A DNA stretch of 64,000 nt from Ligustrum vulgare. Lineage: Eukaryota > Streptophyta > Magnoliopsida > Lamiales > Oleaceae. A program made the position numbers and the translations under genes. The stretch is taken from assembly GCA_963555705.1 (NCBI GenBank), contig OY743169.1:51326124-51390123 (forward strand). Reading direction: 5' to 3'. Positions 50,923 through 63,084 of this stretch are shown one piece after another (positions within the stretch are counted from its first letter, which is position 1; the number at the start of each line of letters is the position of its first letter). The notes under the pieces were generated by a model. That model searched no databases. It was not told where the DNA came from and saw only the letters and a list, made by a program, of their open reading frames with translations.

Positions 50923-52416
50923 TGTTCACCCCCCGCAAGTGTACGGGTCGTGAGAAGTAATAAAGTGGACCTAAGAGTCCGGATTATCGTCCCACGAGGA
51001 CTGCAATTAATTATCGAAATATGTTAGTTCCTAACTCTATTTGAACGGACGAAATAATTTGATGTTTTAAATTAAGACTAAAGAATTAAACTAAAGAAAT
51101 AAAATTGCGAAATTGCTTTTGTTTTTAAATACGATTGTAAAAGAGTTGGGAATCCCGATTTCACCAAGCCAATTATATTAACTCCAATTCAAGTTTTATT
51201 TTCTAATTATGCATTCGGTCGAATTCACTAATTTAAATTGAAATTCCTCTCTCGAGTTTAAATCAATTCTACCTATATAAGTCAACCATGTATCTCTACA
51301 GAGGGTCCGAATATTCCTTATCTAGATGCATAACACTCAAGAATTCACACACGACCGCAATAATTACAAGAGTATATCTCTATCTCTCGTTCAATTACTG
51401 GATTTATTACCACGTTCTAAATTATTAACTCACCTCTCGGATTATGGAAATAACTCAATAAATCATGAATTGGTGATCAAACAATTCAAGCATTAAGAAC
51501 AATAATAAATCAATACATGCAACAAAATATTAAAACAACTGAATTTGGAATTAAAATAATATGACTAGGCTACATCGTTCATCCCAACATAGAATTTAGT
51601 TACACATCATCAATAAATAACAAAAACAATAAAAATAAACATTCATTGAAAAAAAATATAAAGAATGGAAAGATTGCACCAATTATCAATTCTTCAACTA
51701 TTTTCAATTCACGCCCCTCTGCGATGTTGGAATCTCCAAGGATTTGATGTTGAATTCTCAGTTGTGGCTCGTTCTTTGGAGAGGCAGAGGTCTGATTTTC
51801 GTGCCTCTTATGTTGTATATATAGGTTTTGGAGAAAACCTAGGTCAAAAAGCCCAAAGCCTGTTAAAAATCGCGAGAAAAATCTGATCTGCGGCCCAGTC
51901 GGACAAGCACGCGATCGCGCAGGCATAATGTCGGCGATCGCGTGGAAGACCTTATAACTCTCGGGTTATAATTTACCACCATATCGCGATCGCTTGGTGT
52001 GTAACCAGTGATCGCGACTTCATCTCTCTTCCGGCTGTGCAAGTTAGTCCCTGACTTTTAATTGCACCTTCAGTCCTCAACTTTCAATTGTTGCAATTTA
52101 GTCCCCAAACTTTATCTTCTTCTCGGTTTGACCATTCAAGCTCTTAATTCATTCAATTAGGTCCTCCAACCTCTGATTTAGTCACTTTGGCACCAAGCAT
52201 GTTTCCCGGTTGTTGTCACAAACTCCTCACTTGTCCAATTTAGCTCCAATTAACATCCAATCGTGTCATTTTTCCATTAATTGCTTCATTCTTCTTCAAT
52301 TGGGACATTTTCTGAAAAGTAAACAAATAAACACAAATTAAATAGCAAATATTCCAAAACGACAATAATTACACCTAATTTAGACATACAAATAAGTGTA
52401 TAAAATACACTTATCA
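50923..52416 (-). repeat. 5' LTR of the Athila-like element
   Basis: 1494 bp, nearly identical to 45076-46570 apart from the palindrome and the 25-bp difference, so the insertion is comparatively young. It contains paired GCGATCGC motifs at 51911-51918 and 51934-51941 that can form a hairpin. Confidence 0.9.
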
Positions 52417-52421
52417 GTTCT

Positions 52422-54780
52422 AAACTTCATTTTGAAAAGATTAACCCCAAAACTTTTGGGATAGAATCCTACATTGGATTCACTCATGCTAACCCCATTA
52501 GCATTGCATCTATGTACGTGGATTGAGAAATCAAAACAACCTTCCTAATCTATCTCTATAGATTCTGGTTCCCAAAGTAAATGTTTTATTTCTCAAGTCC
52601 ATCATGGAGAAATTCAAAATAATTGCACTTTCATTTTTAAAGGTTAGTGACTCAATTTCTGATCAATAATATGTCATCTACATATAGTATCAGAAATACT
52701 GAACACTCCCACTAACCTTTTATATACACACATAATTAGTCTGTAATTTTGATAAAATCGGACATTTTGATTATCTCATCAAAATTAAGATTCTATCTCC
52801 GTGAGGCTTGCTTTAATCTATAATAGATATCTGTAGCTAATATACTATGTTTAAGGATTCAAAAATCCCATAATTATAGCATGTTGCTACCACAAGCAGA
52901 ACCCGAATTGATTCGGAGTAAACACATTTATAGCCTATGGGTTTTATCCATTTCAGGTGAATCAAACAAGTTCCGAAACTTGTTTTTATCTCGGATTCTA
53001 TGGCTTCCTGCCATCTCGTATAGTCAACACTTGACTTAGCTTCTATGTAAATATAGACTTATTATCCTTGATGACCAATACAATATCAGCAATCAGGGAT
53101 GTGTAACTCAATGGGGGTATATATGATCCTAATATCTTTACATGGAGCTAGTACGTTCTCAGTCATCACTACGTCCTGAGTAACGATCGCGTCCCAAGCA
53201 TCGATATGTGTCTCATCCTATGCAAACACATATTCGAGCTTATTTAATAGGTTGAGTATACATGTGTAATCGTGAACTCTTTTATGTTCTACTTTTACTT
53301 CCACTGTCCTCTCTTAGATGAACTATTTCTCCAAGATATTGAAAAAATTCGAGATAGACTTTCTTTCTCGATATAGGAACATAGAAATAATATCCAACTA
53401 TCTTTTGGATATCCCACAAATATATGTATTGGACTAAGGCTAATAGCTTATCCAAATTTGGTATACTTCTAATAAGTATTGAGGTCTTAAATCTTAACAC
53501 AAGGAAGATTAGACCTTTGAAATCCATATCTTATATGGACTTTCATCAACCGATTATCATGGAACACGACTAAGTGTATAATATAAAGTTTTTAGTGCAA
53601 AGCTCCAAAAACTATTTTGGAGATTTTACGTGGCTTCATCAATGATTGCATAAATTGTAATTATTCTCCTTTAAGATACGCCATTGTGTCAAGGTGTATG
53701 CGAAAGAGTTATTTATGCGAAAATTATGTTCTCATAACATAATCTTGAAATCAATCACTTTGAAATATTCTTCACTTTGATCAAATCTAAGTGCTTAGAA
53801 TATTTTTCTCATTTTGGCCTTCTAATTTATATCTGTGTTATTTGAACTTTTCAAACTTCCAGATTTAAATTTCATTATAAATAACAATGAAAATCATGAT
53901 TATCTAATGACTAAGGACTACTCTAACATATGCCCAGTTACATCCGAATGTAACAGACTCAGTGTATCAACCATCTCACTTTTCCTTTTTCCAAGAAAAA
54001 TTGACTTATCAATTTACCTCCAAGGTGAGATATACATATATCTCTATTAATTGAGTAAGTCAAGTGTCAGATTTAAGTGTGACTTCTTCTTTGCCTTATC
54101 AATATTCAGAATGTGGACTGTTTGTTACTTACCTAGCTTCCATATTATCTCATCTAAGTTAACGAATAACTATTATTCTTAATTATAGAGGATAATCACT
54201 TCATGTTCAAACATGAAGTGGAAGTGTTTTTCTTCATAAGAACTGTAATTAACAATTGTCTAATTTTAAATTGAATAAGAAGACAAAGATGGGTGATAGC
54301 TTCTTAAGCTTTTCAAACAATATTTGCTTTATTACCTACAAATAGGTATATCACCATTTTTCGAAAATATTCTACTTTTATCCATTGTATATTATTGATA
54401 TCTAATACTCGATTGGCTAATTAGGTTATTTAATTCCTATCAAATAGAAAATTGAAGTAGAAGATTCACCAAACTTCTCACTTCTTCAGTTCGGTTAAGG
54501 AAGCCTCACAATTATAAATTTAGTGTCCTATTATTGGCATGTTCGAGAAGAGTATTCTCGATCATATCATGTTTTGAGATCATTTCTCAAAGGACGACGC
54601 CAATTTAAGGATTTCAGTCTAGTGAACTTACATAGTGTCAATTACATTCCATAAGTTCAAGTAACAACTCAAATTTTAAACTTATACAACAACAATAATA
54701 AATCAAAATAGAATCACGTATTATCATATATAAATCAATTTAATAAGGTCTTTTATTAAATCGATTGCTCCCACTGTTTT
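52422..54780 (-). pseudogene. Copia B reverse transcriptase and upstream pol shreds
   Basis: Minus strand. 52640-52695 reads VFLILYVDDILLI (YVDD at 52673-52684). 52860-53010 reads WQEAIESEIKTSF, then KWIKPIGYKCVY, matching the RT start with several frameshifts. 53040-54780 is presumably integrase/protease, but no motif could be read with confidence. Confidence 0.65.
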
Positions 54781-54859
54781 ACTTGAATTAATGACCCTCA
54801 ACATTAATCTCATAGAATCCTGTTAGATTCACAGTAGGCTAGGATCCCATTTATTCCAT

Positions 54860-55420
54860 TAGAACCTTGAGTGACTCAACAAGCTCTAATGAAACATCCA
54901 GGTAGATACTCCTATCAATCACATCTCCATGCGACTCCTAGATCATCAAGTAGACAACTCTTTGTCGCACACATCTTATGTGTTTACTTGATTATGCCTC
55001 CAAAATCTCATCTCCTTGAGTGACTCAACGAAAGATAGATTTCGGTTAAATTATACCCATTGTTCAGAAATATCTTATGTTTTATAGTGATAAACACACC
55101 TTCCCACTTGCAGCCTTGAGTGACTAAACAAACCACATAGAGGCCGAATTCTGGTTTTTCACTATAACAACGGAAGACACTTTGTATTAACCAATTAATA
55201 CGAATTTAATAAATTGCTTCCAAAATTATATTCCCTTTGATTGACTCAAAAAGGATGTTATTTTGGTAAGTCTGACCCATTGTTCAGAAGTATCTGATAC
55301 TTCATAATGAGAAACATATCTACCAACGAGTAGCCTTGAGTGACTCAACAAGCTGCATCGATAGTAAACTTTGGTTTTTTATTATAACAATGGAAAGCAT
55401 ATGACTTAATATAATTTTAA
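54860..55420. repeat. Tandem repeats in the Copia B leader
   Basis: The block CCTTGAGTGACTCAACAAGC recurs in variants near 54868, 55015, 55112, 55238 and 55328. The larger unit (CCCATTGTTCAGAA-TATCT ... ACTATAACAA-GGAA) is duplicated at about 220-bp spacing. The Copia at 60718 has analogous leader duplications. Confidence 0.65.
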
Positions 55421-57385
55421 TTGAGAGTTTTGTCTCATCATTCCTATGTATATTAACTAACATCAACCATGCAATTAATCATACATATAATAATATTATG
55501 GATGATTATGGATGATATCTATCTAGTCATCTCGAGTCATGAAGAAGACTAGTTGGTTAATTCCTAGGGGACATTGCATTCAATCATCGAATGCTAAATG
55601 CAATAATCTCCATCTGTTGCTGCAACCTGTATCCTATACTAGTTGTCTTCTTGTGGCCAACTCCAAATTGTATCATATACTAGTTGGCACGCAGGCCTAT
55701 ATCAAAGGACGCGCAGGCCCATATCTACAAATTAGAGCTCGCATGCCCAAATAAATAAATTAAATAATAGGCACACAGGCCCAATTAAATAATAATAGGC
55801 TCCCAGGCCTAACCAACAAAAACAGAATTAACCATCCAACGAATCACATGGGTCGAGTCCATAACCATCCACTAAATACACATTCATCATATAAATGTAT
55901 TTTAATATAATATCTAATATTATATAAGCAAATTTCAAGTTTCTAGGAATTTAGTTCGTCTAATCTAATTTAGATAAAATGGATCAGAACAATAATTAAT
56001 TAATTAACTAGCTTTAGTTAGCGGGTCTTATTTAATTAAAATCATATTTTAATCAAATACCAAATTAGAGTCCAACTCTAATTCCAAAAGAGACAAATTA
56101 AATTAACATATTAATTTAGGATAAAACTCCTAAAAGAAAATAAAATATAATTTAGTAATTAATTAATCAAATTAATCAATTACTTTATTGACAGGTTTAT
56201 TTAATTAAAATCAAATTTTAATTAAATGCTAAATTAGAGTCTAACTCCAATTTCAATATTCTAGGGCAAATTGAATTTAGGATGAAATCCTAAATAAGAT
56301 TCAATTAAAAATCAATTAATCGAATTAACTAATTATTAAATCGAATTTAATTAAAATCAAATTTTAATTAAACACCAAATTAGAGTCCAAACTCTAATTC
56401 TCAAATTAGGGCAAATTGAATTAACATTTTAATTTAGGATAAAATACCTAAATAAAATAAATTTCAATTTAGGGGGTTAAAATTATATATTTTGTTAAAA
56501 TCCGATTTTAACAATAATTTGAAAGTCGTGAAATTTTAAAATAAAATTTTGAATTTGGTCAAAATCAAAATTCTGGTCAAAGTTTTAAATTTGGGTCAAA
56601 CCCATTCAAAATCAAATTTTAAACCCTTTAACAAAAATTTGCAGTCTAACCTATATTTAAAATTACAACCAGACCCTCCAATTTCGCAAATTGCATGACA
56701 GGGGCTTACAATTTCGAAAATTGCAAAGAATGACCCGCTCTAATTCTAAACCCTAAAATGAAATTTACAAACAGGGGCTTGTAATTTCGTAAATTATAAG
56801 AGAAGCCCCTGCCCCATTATTCTGAAAACCACTGAGTCTCCTCCTCTGTCTGGCGCCGCGTCAGAAGTCGAAGAGGACAGCCGCCTCGAGCTTCCACTAC
56901 CATAGTAGAAGCATCATTCGATGCTGATCGCAGCGTCGTTGCGTTCTCCTACCGGTTGCAGCGGCGCGCGTCCCTGCTGGCAGCGTCGTCGCATGATGCT
57001 GCATTTTTGCAGCCGGTACTGTATCTGCAGCGCGGTGTAGTGGCGACCATCGCCACAAGCTAGCGCAGCGCGACTCGGTGATAGTCGCTGCTGCTGATAC
57101 TCGTGCACGGCAGCGCTGTTGCGCTGCTGCCTGTAACGAGCGCGGAAGAGTTATGCAGCCATGCTGCCGCGCCGCCACCTCCTTCGGTGGTGGTTGCTGC
57201 CTGTTTTTTTTTTTTTTTTTCAATCCGTTTCTTGATCCATTTTTTGACCCAAATTAATTTTCTTCTTTAAATCAAATTTAGAAAAAGAAAAAATAATTTT
57301 CTCAAAAGCTAGAAACAATAAAATTAATATTCAATCATATTGAATTCATCAAAGAATTAAACATATTCTAACAATTAATAAGGTA
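55421..57385 (-). other. Copia B leader region
   Basis: No gene is seen. AT-rich blocks with repeated AATTAGAGTC-AACTCTAATT and TTTAGGATAAAAT (55990-56470) alternate with CAGGGGCTT-AATTTCG-AAATT units (56695-56815). A GC-rich patch (56850-57190) follows, whose open frames are compositional only. The Met primer site is at its right end. Confidence 0.5.
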
Positions 57386-57399
57386 GGCTCTGATACCAC

Positions 57400-57886
57400 T
57401 GTAAGGTTTGGATACATGCACAACAGAAATTAAACAAACTCGAAACCATAGCCCGGATCAACCTTACACTTAGATAGAATTTGTGATTAGAATGATACCT
57501 TTGATGAACGCCGTGAATTTAAAATCTGAAACAAGAGGTACAAACTTGTCACCACCAGCTGTCCATTTGTACAGCATCTAACAGAAATTCACACAGGGAG
57601 TTAATTCTGAAACTCCATCAATCTCCATCCATTGGAATGGATTTGAGAGAATTGATTTTTCTCTTTGTGCTAGCAAGAGAAAAATCATGCGCTAAAATAT
57701 TACAAAAAAGCGATTCTCACCCATTCGCTTACTATTCTCTACAATAGTGCACATATTAATATGTGCACATAAAACCCTAACCCTAGTGACAATAGGGCCA
57801 TTAATGGGCCTTGATTAATTAATCATATTAATTAATCTAATTGTAAAGTCCGGCCCAACAATTGGGCTTGTACATTAATTCTAACA
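57400..57886 (-). repeat. 5' LTR of Copia B
   Basis: 487 bp, partner of 42845-43335, adjoining the primer site and followed by the GAGGA duplication and SRLK exon 1c. Confidence 0.9.
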
Positions 57887-59139
57887 GAGGAAACTGGACC
57901 GGCGGATGTGTCTGGAGGACAACATTGCTTTGTAATCGAAATAATAATACGAGTGGTGGTGGCAAAGAAGACGGATTCTTGAGGCTCCCGTTTATCAAAG
58001 TGCCAGATTTTGCTGAACAGGGACCATCTAGACCGGTAGAGGAATGTAGAAATCTCTGCTCGCTGAATTGTTCTTGCGTAGCCTATGCACATAACACAAA
58101 TCTTGGTTGTATGTTCTGGAGCCAAGAACTGATTGACATTCAGCAATTTTCTAAAGTTGGCCGAGATCTTTACATTCGTCTAGCTTCTTCAGAACTAGGT
58201 ACTTGTAGTTCTATTAATTCGTTATTCATTTAATCTAACACAAGTAATTTTATATTTGTGTGTGTGTGTGTGTGTGTTTCAGATGGGCACAATGACAAAA
58301 ACTGATTATTATCATTCCAATCGTTGCGGGTTTGGTTGCCATTTTAATTTGCATTCTCATTTATTGGAGGTTGATGGCTAGGGGAAAAGGTAACATATCA
58401 AATTACTTTTTAACCACGTGCATTTCATCTCTTCACACTCCACTTTTAACCACACATTTTACTCTACGAAAACATTAACATAAACATAATTAAATAAATT
58501 TATAATTACTACAATTTTGCGGACCTTAATTGTGTTACATGTGTATATATGTATCTATCAGTTAAAGATGTTAATTTTAGTTGTGGAACCAGCAGCCAAA
58601 GGAAAAGTAGATGCAAAGCTGTATGAAGCTGGGCAAACATATCCATCTGATTCGACCAAAATAGTGCTTAAAGATGGATAAAGTTAATATTGAGGAGTTG
58701 CCATTATTCACTTTTGAGACACTTGCAACTGCCAAAGACCAATTCCATGATGACAATATGCTTGGAAAGGGTGGTTTCGGTCCTGTTTACAAGGTAATTT
58801 TTGTGTCAAAGTACTGCGTTTTGTGTAGCCCTCATGCTAAAATTTCTATTAATGATTGTATAGGGTAAATTGGAACAAGGACAAGAAATTGCAGTAAAGA
58901 GGCTTTCAGCAGCATCTGGACAAGGAATGGAAGAATTTATGAATGAAGTGGTTGTGATTTCCAAACTCCAACATCGAAATCTTGTTAAATTACTAGGATG
59001 TTGTGTCGAGAAAAGAGAAAATTCTCGTTTATGAATACATGCCTAATAAAAGCTTAGATGTGTCTCTCTTTGGTTAGTATAAATTCAACCATGTTCTCGG
59101 CCTTTTCAATTCATATCTTCTACTATTTGTATTTTATAA

Positions 59140-59406
<267 letters not shown>

Positions 59407-60165
59407 TAGTAAGCATGAAAATATTGTTCCCCGTAGAACCTATTTGTTTCATGGAAAAATATTACCATAACTTTTCAAATTCAATCTCAACAATTCTTCC
59501 TTAGTAAAGCCCACAATTTTTGAGTTTTCAAATATTTTAAATCACACATCCATAAAAAAAAAAAAACAAAAAACAATTTTTTTTTTTTTTTTTTGTGATG
59601 ATTCAAACTTACATGAATTTATCATATTGTTGCAGTGGATACATGGCGCCAGAATATGCAATGGAAGGAAGATTTTCTGAAAAATCTGACGTCTATAGTT
59701 TTGGTGTTCAGATATTAGAAATTGTTAGTGGGAAAAAGAAAACCAACTTCTACAATCACAAATGGTCGCTAAGCCTTTTGGGATGTGTAAGCGATTTCGT
59801 TATCTTTTTTTTTCTCTTCTTTTTCAAATATATTTTAGGATCTTATATGGTAACTCATATCAGGCATGGAAATTATGGAATGAAGACAATGGTTCATCTT
59901 TCATAGATCAAACAATATACGAAGCTGAATTTGAAGGAGAGATGGTGAGAGGTGCATTCACATTGCACTATTGTGTGTACAAGAATTCCCTAATAACCGC
60001 CCTACAATTTCAGCTGTTCTTGCAATGCTCGATCGGGAAATTGTCAATTTACTTGTGCCGGAGCAACCGGTTTTTGCCGAGAAGTGGAATCGTAATCATG
60101 TCACCTCTTCCCAGATGGGAGTCTCCATTAACGATGTCACTCTTTCAATGCTTGACAGACGATGA

Positions 60166-60717
60166 TTTGGGGACTTCTTTCAAAGTGTTTTAATGAAATC
60201 CTCTATCTAGTTGCTATTTTATTTTTATATTTTTTCTAATTAATTCAAACGTTACATATTTATGTGTAATAAGCAAGAGTTCTGTTCATCCAATTATATG
60301 AGATTTAGATGGGGTTACTTGCATTTACAAGAATGGATTATCTCCTCTGTCTATAGATGGGCGTCTCGAATCACCTTAATGGACTCGAGACGTGGCGTGC
60401 ACCGATGATGAATGCCAGCAAGATACTGGATCCATCACCAAGGCTACTGAAGCTTTTCAAATTCTATAAAAATTCTAGTAATAACCCATGATTTTAAAAA
60501 ATTTGACAGAGTTTCCTTTAAATATTGGATATAACCTTCCTACAACAAAATCAACAAATCCTCAAACAACAACATGTAAATTACTGGGAATCTATATCCC
60601 TTCACATCATCATATCAAAAATCAAAAGAGCTTATGCCTGCCCATTTAGTTCTTACTACATATCATCAATTCCTCTTGCAATGATGCATCAAATTATCAA
60701 TCTAACCAACTAGGTAC
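60166..60717. other. 3' flank of the second SRLK copy
   Basis: The first 170 bases resemble the 3' flank of the intact gene (TTTTAATGAAATCCTCTAT, CCAATTATATGAGAT, ACTTGCATTT). The CATTT target used by Copia A downstream of the first gene is still uninterrupted here. The rest shows no gene; a small inverted repeat (CGTCTCGA...CTCGAGACG) lies at about 60364-60395. Confidence 0.55.
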
Positions 60718-61167
60718 TGTAAGGATTTTAATTGATCAAGTGGGCTTATATGTGAATTATTGTGTATTGAATAAAAGATTATCAAATTTTGGTTAAGCCC
60801 ATTTAAAGTGATCTAATAAGGATTTGGTATATTGGACTTTAATGCATCTAATTAATGTATGGACTTTTATGTGTAGATACCAGACCATTACCTAATTTCA
60901 TGATGGGCCAATTAGGTTAACAGGAAATTCAGTATATAAAGTCGGTTATGGTCCCTGAATCATACGTACTGTTCATTCTTTTTGACATCCCATCATCAGA
61001 GAGAAAATGAGGACTACGTGTTGATTTGAAAGACCCAACTGCGAATCGATCATTGTGAACCATATTTGATTAAGGTACGCTTCCGCTTCAGTTATTTGAT
61101 TCTTGATAATTCAGCGTGATGATTTTGGATCATAGATAAATAATTATTTGTGATAAATTTTCTAACA
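60718..61167 (+). repeat. 5' LTR of the terminal Copia
   Basis: 450 bp with a TATA box (AGTATATAAAG, about 60931). It is assigned as an LTR from its TG...CA ends and the adjacent primer site; its partner is outside the window. Confidence 0.75.
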
Positions 61168-61182
61168 AATGGTATCAGAGCC

Positions 61183-63080
61183 AATCATCAATTTGAATTA
61201 TCAGATCCGTGTTTCATATTATGAATTTGGATTTAGAAAATCTGTAAAATGGCTACAGTCTTTATACGTGAATCTGGATATATGGTTTTCGAAATTTGTA
61301 TTGCGTTTGGGTTTCTACCAAATCGAACCTTTTCTGTGTATATGTAAATATTCTGATTTCGAGAATTGAAGATATGGATACATATTTGATTTTGAAAATG
61401 TATATACATATGGTTTAGCTCCCTCATTTAATTTTTGTATATACATTTGAATGAAATTGGTTGAGTTTTGAGTTCGGGTATTGATTCTCGGTGGAAGGGA
61501 TAATTTCTTGAAGTTGGGTATATGGATTTATGGATTTAGATATGGTTTTGAATTTGTTTATGATTGAGTTTGGACTTGAGGCGGGTTGCTGCTGCGTTCG
61601 ACGATGGGTGCGACGATGGGGTGATCTGTGCCGGGATGACACTGCAACACGAAGGGATTCGTCGATACTGGGCCGCGTTCTCCGAATGGCGTCGTCTCTG
61701 TCCAATATGGAGGGCGTCAGCGGCGGCTAGGGTTTGCAAAACCCTAGCACTTGCATTTGGTTTGGTTTCAAGATCATCAGGGACTTTGGGCTGAAAACTT
61801 GAAGATTTCGAGGGCTCATATGCAATTTCGGATTTTTTGGATTAATTGACAATCAGATCCTCTAATCTTCTTAAGAAATTAAAATTGATCCCTGAAGGTT
61901 ATGGAATTTATAACTGAGCCCCTAAAGTTATAATTTATTTAAGTCAGGACCTCTCAAGTTATGAGATTTTATGATTCAGCCCCTGAAGTTTGAAATTTTC
62001 TGATCCAGCCCCTAATGTTTGAAATTTTTAAAAATTGGTCCCTAAAGCTTGAAATTTTTTCAAAATCAGCATCTAAAGATTGAAAAATTTCTATTTTGGC
62101 CCTCTAAAGTTTGATTTTCTTTCAAATTGGGACCTAAAGTTTGGAATTTCTCTAAATTGGGCAATAAGGTTTTGCAAAAATTGTAATTTAAGTCCTTTAA
62201 GCTTAAAATTTTTCATAATTGGCCACCAAAAAAAAATAAGAATATAGAAACTTGATCATCCCAACTTAAGGATTGCTTTATTCTAAAGTTTTGAATTCGA
62301 TAATTCAAATCCTAAAGTCAATTATATATGCAAATCAGTGAATTTCAATTTCAAATTTGGTACTACGGACTCTTTTGAGAGATATAATATTCGAAAGTAA
62401 GTAAGTTGAAGCAAGATGTTGCCAAAGCAACCTCTCTTGTGGATATTAATTAACTTAGAATATTAGAAGGTATTTGTGTGTGCATTATTAATTGTGGATG
62501 TTGATCAGCCCAAAGGAAGGTCAACGTTTGGCTCGAATTTCACATGTACCTGTAGTGGTAAATATGTGGCAATTATTTGGTTTAACGTGTGATCAATAAG
62601 TCAGTTCAAAGAAAGGTTTATTGGTTCACATGTCTTATTGTCAGTGTTTGATCAATACACTAAGGGAAAATTAGGCGTTTGTGTGTTATTCATGCGGATA
62701 TTGATCGGCCCCAAAGAAAGTCAATATTTGGCTCGAATTTCACATGAACTTGTGGTCATAAATACATGACGGTTATTTGGTTTTACGTGTGATCAATAAA
62801 TCCGTCCAAAGAAAGGTTTATTGGTTGACATGTCTTATTGTCAGTGTTTGATTACTACACCAAGAGTACCACTTACAAGTCAATATTTCTGTCAAAAGAC
62901 TAAATATTGATGTTTTGCTACTTATCTTGTGATGGGCCCTACCATTATTTGAAAATATGATTTGCATAATAAGGTACTTATGTGAGCTATTTTGTTTAAG
63001 TGTTCTCTATTCAATTTCAAATTCTGCTAGTAGTATCTCTGTGAGCTCAAATTTAATCCCTGTGTTTATGGAACAACTTC
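61183..63080 (+). other. Leader of the terminal Copia with repeats
   Basis: No gene is seen. A GC-rich patch (about 61575-61740) has open frames on both strands that look compositional. 61850-62240 is a row of CCCCTAAAGTTTGAAATTTT-like units. 62505-62655 and 62700-62875 are a tandem duplication sharing GGCTCGAATTTCACATG and AAAGAAAGGTTTATTGGTT. Confidence 0.6.
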
Positions 63081-63084
63081 AAGG

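Larger units (their letters stand above)
45076..52416 (-). mobile_element. Gag-only Athila-like LTR element (non-autonomous)
   Basis: GTTCT duplications at 45071-45075 and 52417-52421; 1.5-kb LTRs 45076-46570 and 50923-52416. The minus-strand primer site TGGCGCCGTTGCCGGGGACT is at 50897-50916 and a purine tract (TAGTTTGGGGGTATT on the minus strand) at 46571-46585. The only coding region is a gag-like frame next to the primer site; no protease, RT or integrase was found in 4.35 kb of interior. This is the architecture of a non-autonomous TR-GAG-like element that would depend on an Athila helper. Confidence 0.85.
42845..57886 (-). mobile_element. Copia element B in SRLK exon 1, degenerate, with nested Athila-like element
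   Basis: GAGGA duplications at 42840-42844 and 57887-57891; LTRs 42845-43335 and 57400-57886, about 93% alike by eye. The Met primer site (TGGTATCAGAGCC on the minus strand) is at 57386-57398. The interior is coding-derived but heavily decayed; RT and RNase H motifs are readable only as short shreds. It is split by the insertion 45076-52416. Confidence 0.88.

Noticed and set aside
56897..57223. GC-rich minus-strand frame of 108 codons (Ala/Arg/Gln-rich)
   Set aside because: Open frames on overlapping frames in a GC-rich leader of Copia B with no recognisable motif; this is compositional.
61530..61794. Overlapping open frames on both strands near 61570-61740
   Set aside because: A GC-rich patch of the Copia leader with no domain and no splice or start context.
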